Assembly: GCA_004194705.1 (NCBI GenBank)
Contig: SADC01001373.1
Coordinates: 1 to 64,000, forward strand
Direction: 5' to 3'
DNA length: 64,000 nucleotides
From: Ditylenchus dipsaci
Taxonomy: Eukaryota > Nematoda > Chromadorea > Rhabditida > Anguinidae
Made by a program: the position numbers and the translations under genes. Position 1 is the first letter of the stretch, and every line of letters begins with the position of its first letter. Under the pieces are notes generated by a model, which saw only the letters and a list, made by a program, of their open reading frames with translations, was not told where the DNA came from and made no database searches. Positions 20,001 through 28,999 of this stretch are shown piece by piece.

Positions 20001-22542
20001 CTAATCACACAGGGGCCACTAACAAGAAGATGTTGAACATAGTTTTGAATACTGGGGCCTACCGCATAAATAACTCTGGTATGCATGTTTTTTCATGCAT
20101 CCAGAGTCACTTTCGAGTGATTTGTGTCTAAGGTATGTGGGTGTGCGCATCTCAACTCCAAGCAACCAAGCCCCCTGCGCCCCGAAGGGGGCGCAGGGGG
20201 CTTGGATGGTTAGAGATGCGCGCACTCACTTGCCTTATACATAATTCCGAGAAGTACTCTTGACCATAAAATGCATATAGAGTGTATTTTTGCCACGGCC
20301 CAAGTTGAAAAACATGGTAAGACAGTGGAAGAATGCAAAAAAATACCTTTTTAACATTCTGCCATAAAAGTGGCCCCTTTTATTCCCTTCCCCTCCCAAC
20401 ACAGCCCTTATTCCCTTTAAAATTCAGAAGGCGCCAATTTAAATTTTTCAAATTTTGACTAAAAAACCATGATATCCCCATCCCCCCTCCCCTGTGGTTC
20501 GAAATTTCTTTCTCAGAATCAAAAAAAAAACAGCCGGCTTTCACATGAAATCGGGGTCGAGAAACACGAATATGAGGTTATCTCCTCGATCTGATCACTC
20601 CCCGTGGAGGGGGGGGGGGTTGATTCTATAATGCAACCGATTTTTTATACCCCTTCTTGCTGAAATTCCACCCTTTTTACCTAATTCTCGACCACTTGGC
20701 CTATTTTCGGCCATATTCAGTTAAAATCAATGGGTTGAATTCTGGTATATTATCGATCAAGGTTAATTTTTTAAAAGGGCCATTGCCGTCTCCGACAACG
20801 GTTTTCCCCGCCAATTCTAATTTTTTTTCTAGCCACTGAACTTCTGTACGGATTTCTTAACTGGGTTTCTAACAAAACTAAGCCTAAACTTAAATTCTAG
20901 GCCTTTTTTTATTAGAACCCAAGCTGAAAAATCCGTAGATCATGGAAGAGTATAGAATCTCAATGATTTTGATTTCGAAATTGAATGAAAATTTTTGAAT
21001 TGGCGGGGGAAAATTGAGAACGCGTGGTCATGGCCCTTCAAGGTAAACCTGAAAACCCTGGTAAAAACACTGCTTAAAAGCTGTTACCTATTGTCAAAAA
21101 ATTGCTTTCACCTTTCTAATTTCCTGCATTTCAGAATGCTATTCAAGTAAAGGAGGGTCGTTTGAATCGTGTGCCACAAACGCACATGATTATGGGTAAT
21201 AACATAAATTTGTCTTAATTTATGAAAAGAAAAATGCAGACGGAATCTGGCCTCCAGAGCTAGTTCCACTTTTCCTCAAAGATGGCCACTTCCCTGACTT
21301 TGTGGATGCGGAGGACAAACGGGGGAGTGTGATCAGTGCTAGTGCTGGGGTAGTCTTCGCTATCGCTCCCAGATGTCTAGTCTTTATCGCAAAAGAAGAA
21401 GAACTCAATACTGCCACTTGATATGCTACCTGATTCACTGCCACCAGATGCAGCTCCTCCTGCCCTTCCGCATTCTCACAAGTTTTCTGTTAGATTTGAA
21501 GTAATTTTTTTTTTATCAAATCACAGCTGAAGGCTAAACTTTATTACGCAGTCTCGACAATTGGACACCTCCTCAAATTCCTCATATTTTCAAAAGTATT
21601 TTGCAGATCCTTATCTGTCAGCCTGGCCAGTTTTCCAAATATCGGCTAAGTATTATGCCTTAGCCTCCACAAATTTTTTCCGTAAAATAAAGTTTCAACC
21701 AAAATGTCGATTTCAAAATATGAAAAATCACATTTGGACAAAAAGGATATTTTTATATTAAATTTTATATTGAAAAATAGTCGGAAAAATTCGATGAACA
21801 AACATGAAGAGGTGTTTCTTTGTCCAGACTCGATTGTACCGCATACATCCAAAGTTTGTTTTGATAATTTTTGGACTTTTCGACTTGTGTTTAGCTTAGT
21901 GAAGAAGAAGAATCATTATTCACCAGGTGATACGCTAATTCTGCTTTAGCTCTATGATGATTTTTTCTAATTCAGGTAAGGCCTTGGGTGCAGATTGGTC
22001 CAGTGACTGTTAGGGCTAAGGCAAAACTAGCATTTTAGCCAAAGAAAATTCTAAAAAATATTTTACGGTCCTGAAAACACAATCTCTAGGCTAATTGAAA
22101 AGTGTTGTAAAGCACACTTTTGGTAGTATGTGTCAAGTATCATGTAATTTTGCCCAACCCAAAATCACCAAAATGTTTTCAGGATGTGGTGGATGCGTGG
22201 AGGAGAAGGGATGAAGCACTCGACAGCACCTCTTCCATGCACCCTTTTTCGCGAGACACCACTCTACAGTCAGTACTGATGGCTGCTGACTGTAGAGGCG
22301 GTGACACCACATCAGGCATTTCTGACCCTGACTCCTATAGTATAAGCTCATCGCTGGTTGCGCTACCCCCAGGCTTTGGAGGCAGCAGAAGGAGCACGCT
22401 GGACAGACCCAGCTGTTTTGTTGCCGAAGAAGAGGTGGTCCAGCTGGTCACTGAGCCAGATATATCTGCTTCAGAGGCCCTCATGAATGCAGGTGGAGCA
22501 CTGCAGGCTGTGGACGAACAGGAGGAGGAGGAAAATAATTGA
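5098..22542 (+). CDS. Two-pore-domain (K2P, TWK-type) potassium channel, 12 exons seen
   Basis: Plasma-membrane background K+ channel subunit. Exons: 5098-5249 (M1), 14422-14618 (pore helix 1), 15443-15843 (M2, long acidic loop, start of M3), 16668-16733, 16779-16827 (pore helix 2), 17333-17400 (M4), 17446-17536, 17593-17686, 21135-21195, 21240-21349, 21396-21500, 22183-22542 (stop TGA). About 584 residues are covered. Filter 1 is TTLGYG, split by an intron after its first Gly. Filter 2 is unusual: SAIEFGSL. After M4 comes the TWK-type stretch YFVGRKIRH...KIWFG, then a long cytoplasmic tail. The intron at 16734 uses a GC donor. Intron 1 (9.2 kb) is filled with transposons. Two junctions need one-base corrections (in exon 1, and at 15843/16668). 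The start codon and first exon are not found. Family certain; exact orthologue not assigned. Confidence 0.85.
6155..6532. repeat. 24-bp satellite, about 15 copies, near-identical
   Basis: Unit gagtatagtcaccccactcaatat in two parts: gagtatagtcacccc plus actcaatat. Only two or three single-base variants are seen, so the expansion is recent. All six frames stay open because 24 is a multiple of 3; the apparent 120-150-residue proteins are artefacts. The unit equals the end motif of the surrounding Merlin element. Confidence 0.95.
6696..7742 (+). pseudogene. Merlin-type transposase (ISXO2-like DDE domain), broken
   Basis: Three blocks. 6696-6875 carries a CPLC zinc-ribbon half after an N-terminal helix region. 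6879-7195 carries the DDE core: VEIDESKFGK, SWVFGGISRNTGKVF, then IIADGWKAYDKL. 7243-7742 carries HTNSID-SWGAVKR and YLPGDLAKYLL, ending in an acidic Ser-rich tail. The blocks at 7195/7243 are separated by a 47-bp host-type intron. The expected 80-100 residues between zinc ribbon and DDE core are missing. Two frame breaks (near 6905-6913 and 7274-7278) are each cured by one extra base in a short run. Cut-and-paste transposase by family; probably inactive because of the N-terminal gap. Confidence 0.75.
8161..8219. repeat. Inverted copies of the 24-bp unit (right end of Merlin element)
   Basis: Two to three copies of tactcatattgagtgggg in the orientation opposite to the left array. This pair of oppositely oriented copies is what ties the satellite to the transposon ends. 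Confidence 0.8.
8627..9008. mobile_element. TTAA-flanked element (family AGGACCATGG)
   Basis: TTAA-AGGACCATGG at the left and CCATGGTCC-TTTAA at the right. The next arm is aattttgaattggcgggg and its inverse. The same family occurs at 41754-41951, and as a half copy near 29560-29615. Confidence 0.7.
9005..10009. mobile_element. 1-kb foldback element flanked by TTAA
   Basis: Starts TTAA-CACGGGAACGGCTGTACG and ends with its inverse then TTAA. The arms are long and near-perfect: 9010-9420 mirrors 9655-10005 (for example ggtggtcagcggcctttg and its inverse). Its left TTAA is also the right TTAA of the previous element. ORFs inside simply read the arms. Confidence 0.75.
10019..10791. mobile_element. 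Deleted mariner element with TA duplication
   Basis: Ends ACGGGTGGTCCAAAAGTTCT at the left and the exact inverse at the right, with TA on both sides (10017-10018, 10792-10793). A second inverted pair lies inside (tagccctgactctcctct near 10109, inverse near 10685). At 773 bp it is about 500 bp shorter than typical mariners. Confidence 0.9.
10161..10657 (+). pseudogene. Mariner transposase, internally deleted
   Basis: The N-terminal helix-turn-helix start (MSDLRAGIVRLHQEGNSQ) is fused directly to the C-terminal catalytic half: WTFQQDGAPSH (second Asp), then PPNSPDLNVMDYFVW (third Asp), ending GGHFDE and TAA. The middle with the first Asp is gone, and the frame breaks near 10345. It cannot encode a working enzyme. 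It could still be moved by an intact mariner elsewhere, since both ends are intact. Confidence 0.88.
11895..12157. mobile_element. CCGTATTTTCTCT-type TA-flanked MITE
   Basis: Starts TA-CCATATTTTCTCTATTAA and ends ttaatagagaaaatacgg-TA. Nested in the hAT-like element. Its core (tgggtactcaacca) is shared with the copies at 51553 and 56480. Confidence 0.75.
12415..12615. repeat. Degenerate short tandem repeat (gtacccaggtggtg type)
   Basis: About a dozen imperfect copies of a 14-18-base motif with gtacycangtgg. Similar degenerate arrays occur at 25575-25735 and 63770-63910 on the opposite strand sense. No coding potential. Confidence 0.55.
13430..13550. repeat. 61-bp tandem duplication
   Basis: Two almost identical copies beginning ttttttacaagtaaacatgc, differing only by one A in a run. 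Recent direct duplication in intron 1 of the channel gene. Confidence 0.9.
14020..14270. mobile_element. Pogo/Tigger-like MITE, partial
   Basis: Begins TA-CAGTCGACTCTCGATTTAAC. A second acctcgatttaacatacacc lies in the middle and tgtgttaaagg at the right, but the terminal right repeat is missing. The core gtccgacactttttt and gatcg are shared with 24400-24970, 41290-41500, 49100-49260 and 53600-53870. Confidence 0.55.
15063..15244. repeat. Inverted repeat element in a channel intron
   Basis: gtagttaaccctaagatttt at 15060 is mirrored by aaaatcttagggttaactac at 15229. The central part (attgatttacgacccccc / gggggtcgtaaatcaat) is also mirrored. It lies 200 bp before the exon at 15443. Confidence 0.85.
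16930..17330. repeat. Near-perfect 400-bp palindrome in a channel intron
   Basis: Arms tagccctgcgactctagttt (17008) and its inverse (about 17178), with the flanking aaatttttctttcgactgat also mirrored. It occupies almost the whole intron between the pore-2 exon (16827) and the M4 exon (17333), starting only a few bases from the splice acceptor. Transcribed, it would form a long hairpin. Confidence 0.85.
17712..17873. mobile_element. Pogo/Tigger-like MITE
   Basis: TA-CAGTCAAACCTCAGTTATAC at the left, mirrored by gtataaccgaggttggactg-TA. It begins 25 bases after the exon that ends at 17686. Confidence 0.8.
18029..18098 (+). tRNA. tRNA-Glu (anticodon UUC)
   Basis: Acceptor stem TCCCATG/CATGGGA (7 bp), D arm GTCTAACGGTTAGGA, anticodon stem GGTGG/CCACC around CTTTCAC (anticodon TTC at 18062-18064), T arm CGGGTTCGACTCCCG. 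The A box and B box are intact, and a T run follows within 12 bases (Pol III stop). It lies on the sense strand in the channel intron 17687-21134. The base after the acceptor stem is T (18099), whereas Glu tRNAs usually have another discriminator base. The stems otherwise look functional. Confidence 0.93.
18150..19680. repeat. 1.5-kb palindrome
   Basis: Left arm 18150-18900, right arm about 18720-19680 (for example tcatgagaactggcttg against its inverse near 19240; ccgccccact against its inverse). The right arm is interrupted by the MITE 19273-19432. Channel intron; no coding. Confidence 0.85.
19273..19432. mobile_element. CCGTATTTTCTCT-type TA-flanked MITE
   Basis: TA-CCGTATTTTCTCTATTAA at the left and ttaatagagaaaatacgg-TA at the right. 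The opposite arm of the host palindrome (near 18340) keeps the uninterrupted site with a single TA, so the TA duplication is shown directly. Confidence 0.92.
19690..20640. repeat. Large imperfect palindrome with a G/C hairpin
   Basis: 19740-20000 mirrors 20370-20640 (gtatcatggtttttcagtc, gggaggggaagg and their inverses). Between them, 20165-20205 is a tight hairpin (agccccctgcgcccc / ggggcgcagggggct). The same G/C hairpin recurs near 27108-27140 and 45808-45848, so it belongs to a dispersed family. Confidence 0.75.
20771..21040. mobile_element. Diverged TTAA-type element
   Basis: Left end TTAAAAGGGCCATTGCCGTC and inner arm gttttccccgccaattc, mirrored by aattggcgggggaaaa and catggcccttca. The right TTAA has mutated to TTCA. 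Sister of 41948-42188. Confidence 0.7.
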
Positions 22543-22599
22543 ATAATGACTGTATACACTGCATTTTCTCTAATTTCAGCTCCATTTATGAATGCTCTA

Positions 22600-24340
22600 C
22601 CAATCGTATTCTCTAATTCAGCCTGAGCCCCTCAATAATCCGAAAATAACCACTAGCTTTTTGCGATCTATAGAAGACTAAATAGCAGTACCGTTTTCTT
22701 TCTAAATTACCCTCTGAATTTAGAAAACCGTGTTTGTGGCGATGTGTTTTTGACCTAGTTTTTTTTGCTCCAGGCATGTACCACTCAATTAGAGCTCATC
22801 TCTCGGGTTACAAAATGGGTGTTGACTTGCCTCGGGGTCATCCCTAATAAAGTATGTCAAAAACACAATGGCATGAAAAAGATTTTAAGCTAGAGAGTAT
22901 GCGTCTATTAGGGATAATGCGGTAACTGGGTGCTCATACTAGAGGAAATACAGTAATTTTTACCATCCTTTCTCTTCTTAATTTAAATTGTTTATTTTTT
23001 CGAAAGTCTTGTGCCAAACTGAAAACACTCTTTTGGCTTTACTTTCTTGAAATTATTATGAATTCAAACTTTGGATGAGGGCTATGACTTTTGTGGACAA
23101 CACTTTTTTTGCCATCGAAAACCTTTTTTGTCGCAGATTTGCCTTTGTCGCAAATATACCTTTTTTCCAAATTACGCAAAACCACAAGGAGAGATCGGAC
23201 AAAATAAAAATAAACAATAAATTTTTTTTCTGCGGTGTTTTCCATGTTTGGGTATTTTTTGCCAAAGCGAACCATGGCGAACTAAAAATTTTTGCAATCT
23301 AAAGTAGATATATTTTTTGCATACAAATTTTCGAAAAAAATGTTCAAAGCATGGTATAAACAAATAATAGGCTATTATTGAAATTTTGGCGCTACTGAAA
23401 TATACCCCTCCCAAAAAGCACTACTGGAATATACCCCACCCAATAATTTAGGCTTAGGCCCGTAGGCTCAGGCCTACCTATTACTAACAAGGTCTTTTTT
23501 CAATTTTTTTTTCAAAAATAGTGCTTTTATGTACCCTGCAAAAGTTGTTGGGGAGAGTACATTCCAGTAGCTTTTTCGGGATGGGTATATTCCAGTAGCG
23601 TCGAATTTTTTTTCAAAATTTGAGCGCCTCTGTAGTTTTTCCTAAATTTGCAGCAAAAGTAAATCCTCTGCAAAAAGTATTTTCCATACGATTTTGTTGC
23701 AATGAAAAGTAGATATTGAATTTTAGTTGTTTTGTAAATAAAAAGTTTATTAGGCATTATTTTGTGTAACTGTAATTTCTCACTGATTCCCTAAAAGCTT
23801 TCTGAGGTTTTTCGTGGTTTAGCATAGGAATTTTTGCAAACAACATTATATATCTAGATCGGTATTGGTCAAAGGACGATCAAAATATTTTTGCAACAAT
23901 AATATTTGAATTCGCACCAACTACAGTATCTGGCTTATGCACCCATTCAAAAACTTATCTTATACATTTGATATGGTTTTATATTTTGGGCGGCCATACA
24001 AACCATATTCATTCAAAAGCAGTTTCAGTCAGCAGTTATCGCCTTCTCTCCAATTTTTTTGACTTAGTTTTTGCTTCCGTTCCAAGCCGAATTAAATATG
24101 TCTTCAGGATGCTCTGTTTATGGTTGGTTTTACTTCTTACTTATAAACTAAGGATTTCAAACAAATTATTTTGTCAACAACACTTATTTATTAGAGTCTT
24201 ATTTTAAAAACAGAAATAATTTCAAAAATTGGCTAAAGTATAGTATAACAACTCCTCGCACAAAGTTGTTTTAACTACTTTTTTGTGTGTTTTAGGACTT
24301 GAAACGTGTAGAAAACATGTTTTGGGTGAGGGGCGGTGAC
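22600..24340. other. Gene-free stretch after the channel gene
   Basis: No exon recognised. An AATAAA at 22846 could serve the channel gene. 23385-23605 is an inverted repeat (tactggaatatacccc / gggtatattccagtag). The short ORFs at 23040-23410 have no codon pattern and read AT-rich runs. Confidence 0.5.
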
Positions 24341-24594
24341 CAGACATTTTCTACTACAGTCGACGCTCCCAATAACATACACCACAAAAGTTCGTTCCCG
24401 CCTAGAGTCCGACACTTTTTTTAGCCCCATTTTTTCAAATTTTTTCCATTTCTGTTTGACAGTCTAGTCGCAAATATCGCAAGGATTCCGATTTTGCCGA
24501 TCATTTTTGCAGAAAACAATGATTTTGACATTTAAAAAGCAAAAACTCCCATTAACATACACCGAAATCCAGAACAGGTGTATGTTAAAGGGGC

Positions 24595-24823
24595 ATGATC
24601 GTCCCCGATGGGAGAAAAGGCGCGAACCAGCAGTTCTTTTCTTTCTCGATAAATTTTTACCTTCGTTCTCGTCTAGATTTTTTAAGTTTTCTGTCTAGTT
24701 TTTAAAAGCAGCATAAGGTCATCTATATCAAATTTGACGCAGAACGAGTGAAAAATGGGGCGATTCGAAAAATTTAAAAAAAACTGCTGGTTCGCGACTT
24801 AACGCACGGGCATGCCCCTTTAA
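24595..24823. mobile_element. TTAA-flanked foldback element (family AGGGGCATG)
   Basis: TTAA-AGGGGCATG at the left, CATGCCCCT-TTAA at the right, with the arm gcgcgaaccagcagtt mirrored. Nested in the loop of the hairpin 24357-25010. Sister of 3378-3618. Confidence 0.85.
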
Positions 24824-25007
24824 TGGAGTTTTTGCTTTTTAAATGTCAAAATCATTGTTTTCTGCAAAAATGATCGGCAAAATCGGAATCCTTGCGATAT
24901 TTGCTACCAGACTGTCAAAACAGAAATGGAAAAAATTTGAAAAATGGGGCTAAAAAAGTGTCGGACCCTAGGCGGGAACGAACTTTTGGGTGTATGTTAT
25001 TGGGGGC

Positions 25008-25490
25008 GACGGTAAATTGACCCGCAGTAAATTGACCCGCGGTAAATTGACCCGCCGGTAAATTGACCCGCCGGTAAATTGACCCGCGGTAAATTGACCC
25101 GCGGTAAATTGACCCGCCGGTAAATTGACCCGCGGTAAATTGACCCGCAGTAAATTAAATTGACCCGCGGTAAATTGACCCGCGGTAAATTGACCCGCAG
25201 TAAATTGACCCGCAGTAAATTGACCCGCGGTAAATTGACCCGCCGGTAAATTGACCCGCCGGTAAATTGACCCGCGGTAAATTGACCCGCGGTAAATTGA
25301 CCCGCCGGTAAATTGACCCGCGGTAAATTGACCCGCCGGTAAATTGACCCGCGGTAAATTGACCCGCGGTAAATTGACCCGCAGTAAATTGACCCGCAGT
25401 AAATTGACCCGCGGTAAATTGACCCGCCGGTAAATTGACCCGCCGGTAAATTGACCCGCGGTAAATTGACCCGCGGTAAATTGAACCTCC
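25008..25490. repeat. Tandem array of ggtaaattgacccgc, about 30 copies
   Basis: Units of 15-17 bases (ggtaaattgacccgc, with gcc or gca variants) run without break. They are open in several frames on the minus strand, giving spurious 140-180-residue proteins. One copy shows a small internal duplication (taaattaaattg near 25152). Confidence 0.95.
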
Positions 25491-25984
25491 AAATTTGTCT
25501 TGACAGGAAAATATCATAGAACGCCCTTTGAAGTAATTTTTTCGGCAAAATAGGTCCAGAATGGGCGGCAGACCCACGTAGAGGGTATTGAAACCACCTG
25601 GAGAGTACTCTACCTCAAGGGCATTCAGAGTTACTGAAGGGTACCTAAACCATCCTCAAGGTACCCAATCCACTTGGGAATACTCTAATCCTCTGGAGGG
25701 TGCCTGAACCACCCGACCCACTTGTAGGGGATGATTGTGAATCCAGTAGGTCGTAGTTTATCGAGAAATTTTGAGTTAATGCTAATTCTTGATTTATCAA
25801 AATCAATCGCTGGCGATAAATCAAAAATTCTTGAAAAAACATGATTTCACCACTGTCAAACCATCTTCAGCATGCTCGAATTAATGCAGAAAAATTGTTT
25901 TATAACCCGAAAACTTAAAAATTTTTTTGATCCAAGTGGTCGACCACTTGGTTCAGTGCATGGATTCTCAGGGGTGATCTAGAG

Positions 25985-26105
25985 GCTGCTGGATCGATTT
26001 TTTGAGGCTGCAGGCTCAAATCCTGGTGGTAACAGACATTATTGTTTCTTGAATAACAATTATAAACTATTCTGTAAAAGACCAGCAAGACTCAGGGGAG
26101 CAGGG
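25985..26105 (+). repeat. SINE-like repeat, second copy
   Basis: A B-box-like GCTCAAATCCTGG is followed by taacagacattat and a diverged body ending gaccagcaagactcagg. It corresponds to 3910-4000. Confidence 0.5.
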
Positions 26106-26562
26106 TAACCACCTGGCATCTTCTCTAGAGTCTGGACCATTAAAACCAAGTGCTCGTCCACTTGGATCAAAAAATTTTTTTCACCTTTTGGGTTCCAAAA
26201 CCTGTTTTCTGGAATGATTCGAGCATGCTGAATATCGTTTGACAGTGGCAAAATGACGTTTTCTCGAGTATTTTGTGAGTTTTGGGGAATAATTGATTTT
26301 ACCAAAATCAATTATTGGCCAAAACTTGAAAATAACTTGAGAAAACAGCATTTTACCACTGTCAAACCATCTTCAGCATGCCAGAATTAGTCTAGGAAAA
26401 GGGTTTTGGAACCCGAAAAAGTAAAAAAAATTTTGCTCCAAGTGGACGACCACTTGGTTTGGTTGGTTCAGACTAAAAAATTTAAATTTCCGCAAAAATT
26501 TTCAATATGCCCGGATTTGAAAAGTGTGGACCAAAAATCCTGTCAACACAAATTTGGAGGTT

Positions 26563-26662
26563 CAATTTACCGCGGGTCAATTTACCGGCGGTCAATTTAC
26601 CGCGGGTCAATTTACCGCGGGTCAATTTACCGCGGGTCAATTTACCGCGGGTCAATTTACCT
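26563..26662. repeat. Inverse array (ttcaatttaccgcgggtcaa)
   Basis: Six copies of gggtcaatttaccgc, the reverse complement of the 25008-25490 unit. The bases next to it (aaatttggaggttcaattta) mirror those at the inner edge of the first array, near 25480. Confidence 0.9.
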
Positions 26663-26800
26663 AGAGCCGTTATTGGGAGCGTCGACTGTATTAGTAGAAT
26701 TTGTCGCGCGAAATTTTCTACTATTTTTCGGTGAAATTCGGGCAAAACAACCGAATTTCACCGAAAAACAGTAGAAAATGTCGCGCGACAAATTCTACTA

Positions 26801-26862
26801 CAGTCAACCCTCGATTTAACGACACCCTCAGTCGGTCCCCAGGTGTGTCGTTAAATCGAGTA
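26801..26862. mobile_element. Pogo/Tigger-like MITE fragment
   Basis: Left end CAGTCAACCCTCGATTTAAC, centre ggtccccagg, right arm gtcgttaaatcgag. The right terminal repeat is lost. Confidence 0.6.
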
Positions 26863-27217
26863 AATGTCTGGTCACCGTGAGAGACGGCCTTTTCTTTAAT
26901 TTTTTTTGCTAAATTTTGACGTTTTGCATTGGTCACCCAAGGTAAACAAACCTAAAAGGATACCCAAATACCCTAAAATATGGAATTTGAACGTAGTTTT
27001 GTCAACTGGAGCCTACCGTATGCATAAAATTGCTATGCATACATGTTTTATGCATCCAGAGTCAATTTCGAGTGATTTGTGTCTAATTTGTGTACATATA
27101 AACTCCAAGCCCCCGAGGGGGGCGCAGGGGGCTTGCTGGATCAGAGATGCGCACACTCACTTACCTTAGACAATCAAATGATCGAAAATGAATATAGAGT
27201 CTTTTTGCCATGTTATA

Positions 27218-27641
27218 CAGTTAACTCTCGCTATAATATACACGTATATTATAGCGAGAGTTGACTGTATTTTTACCTTTTTTCTTTAATTTTGTTTTCT
27301 CATCTCAGATTTTTTCACACCGTTTTGTAGCTGAGATTATCCTCTCTCGATTTAGTGGTCAAACATTCTAATTGAAAATAATTTTTGAGGAAATCACACC
27401 AACTTTACACCAAAAAAACCAAGTATGAGGCTCAACCTGGTTTTTCAGTGTAAAGTTAGTGTGATCTCCTCAAAAATTATTTTCAATTAGTTGTTTGACC
27501 ACTTAATCGACAGAGAAAAATCTCAGCAACAAAACGGTGTAAACATATCTCTGATGAGAAAACAAAATTTAAGAAAAAAAAGGTAAAAATACAGTCAACT
27601 CTCGCTATAATATACGTGTATATTATAGCGAGAGTTGACTG
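27218..27641. mobile_element. Foldback element whose ends are themselves palindromes
   Basis: 27218-27267 and 27592-27641 are each 50-bp near-perfect palindromes (CAGTTAACTCTCGCTATAAT and inverse), each flanked by TA. The sequence between them is again one palindrome (tttgaggaaatcacac against its inverse). See findings. Confidence 0.85.
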
Positions 27642-28054
27642 TATCCAGTCCCAAAGTGGCTTGGACACTCACTCATCTAAGCAAAGAATCCGAGCAAGAC
27701 TCTTGATTAAAAAAAAGCATAAAGAGCTCCTTTTGTTCACTTCCAATAACCAAAACGGATCAGAATACCCTAATATAATATGGTTTGCTCTAATCCGCTG
27801 AAAGAAAAAGTAAATCCGTCAGAAATGTTTGTTCGAAAATCGGCCACGCCTAAAAAGGACGTTTTCTGTACGTAAAACTTTGACTGAATTCAGAGAACTT
27901 GAACAGTCTAGATCTCGATAAGACTTTGACCCGTCAAAAATTGCTGAGAAAGTAAAGTTCGTTTTAAAAAAAACTGGCATCCAGTGGAGGCCTAAAAGTA
28001 TTTGGTCGTGGTGACTGTATTTTAACTGACACCATTCCATATAAATCATTTTAG

Positions 28055-28569
28055 TTGGCAACTTGCCGTACAACGTCAGTGAGAACGACCTCGGAAATTT
28101 CTTCAGCACTGCTGGACAGGTAATTAACACTTATTAACTTTTTTGGTTATTTTGTGCCATTTTGTTTCAAATTCGCGCCCTTTGACTTTATTTATTTTTG
28201 GCTGTTTGGTGCATCTTTTTGAATATTTTTAAAATTTAGACAAAACCTTAGGCACAGGGCAGGCCAGAGCACACTAGGACGGGCTCAAATGTGTGCCCCA
28301 GATTTCAAAAATAGATAAATAAAAGCTCCAATACAAAAAATTGCACGAAAAGGATTAAACGTCTTTGCTTTTGGTCTTAAATTCCGATTTTCAAAAATCT
28401 TTTTTAGGTGACTAATGTGCGCATTGTGATTGATCGTGAGACCAACCGCCCTAAGGGCTTCGGTTTCTGTGAGTTTGCTGACCAACAAGGAGCTCAGAAT
28501 GCTGTGACCAACTTCAACGGAGTGGACTTCAACGGTCGTGCTCTGCGAGTCAACCTGGCCAACAAGTAA
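28055..28569 (+). CDS. Small RRM-type RNA-binding protein, last two exons
   Basis: Exons 28055-28119 and 28408-28569 (intron 28120-28407) encode one RNA recognition motif. RNP2 is VGNLPY, the middle is VTNVRIVIDRET, and RNP1 is KGFGFCEF with its aromatic positions present. The domain ends GRALRVNLANK directly before TAA, so the protein has no C-terminal extension. It binds single-stranded RNA by family; the target is unknown. The wording resembles the RRM of CstF64-type and cold-inducible RRM proteins. The first exon, which should supply the start codon and the residues before the Gly of RNP2, is not seen in the repeats upstream. AATAAA at 28683. Confidence 0.85.
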
Positions 28570-28682
28570 AAATATCATCATCCCGGTATCTACTTGCATA
28601 CTTTTGTTGAGTTTGTTCTCACCTTCCATGTTTTGTTGTTTTACTATCGAAGAATTCCTGTTTCCAAACTTTCTTTCTGATA

Positions 28683-28688
28683 AATAAA
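28683..28688 (+). terminator. Polyadenylation signal AATAAA
   Basis: Lies 114 bases after the TAA stop of the RRM gene, in otherwise unique 3' sequence. Confidence 0.6.
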
Positions 28689-28715
28689 AAAAGTTTTTTT
28701 CAAGTTGACAAACAG

Positions 28716-28870
28716 GGTACCCATATAGGTGTATACCCATATAGAAAAGGTACGAGGTGGTTTTTGTACTCATTCTGAGGCTTATTAGTAGAATTATGAC
28801 TTTTTTCAAGAAAATACAATGTCTGCGACCACCAGGATTCGAACCTGTAACCTCTTTTTAGTCGAAATTT
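28716..28870 (-). repeat. SINE-like repeat, minus-strand copy
   Basis: On the minus strand GGTTCGAATCCTGGTGG (B box) is followed by tcgcagacattgtatttt and ends in ccacctcgtacc, the same body as 3910-4026. Confidence 0.65.
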
Positions 28871-28999
28871 GACAATTTTAAATTGGCGTCTTTTATAGCG
28901 ACAGGCATGCCCCTTTAACACTCCGTGGCGGATTGTAACCACAGCTAGAATAGACTCCGAATTTAACGCTAAATCCGAATTTGCGAAGAAAACAGCGGA

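Larger units (their letters stand above)
24357..26688. mobile_element. 2.3-kb pogo-like foldback element with satellite arms
   Basis: Starts TA-CAGTCGACGCTCCCAATAAC and ends with the inverse then TA (26689-26690). Inside, a shorter hairpin (24357-25010) is followed by a tandem array (25008-25490). The opposite array (26563-26662) lies just before the right end, so the arrays are part of the two arms. No transposase seen. Confidence 0.8.

Noticed and set aside
24968..25577. Open frames of 140-180 residues (AGQFTAGQFT, RVNLPRVNL)
   Set aside because: Products of the ggtaaattgacccgc array on the minus strand; three frames are equally open.
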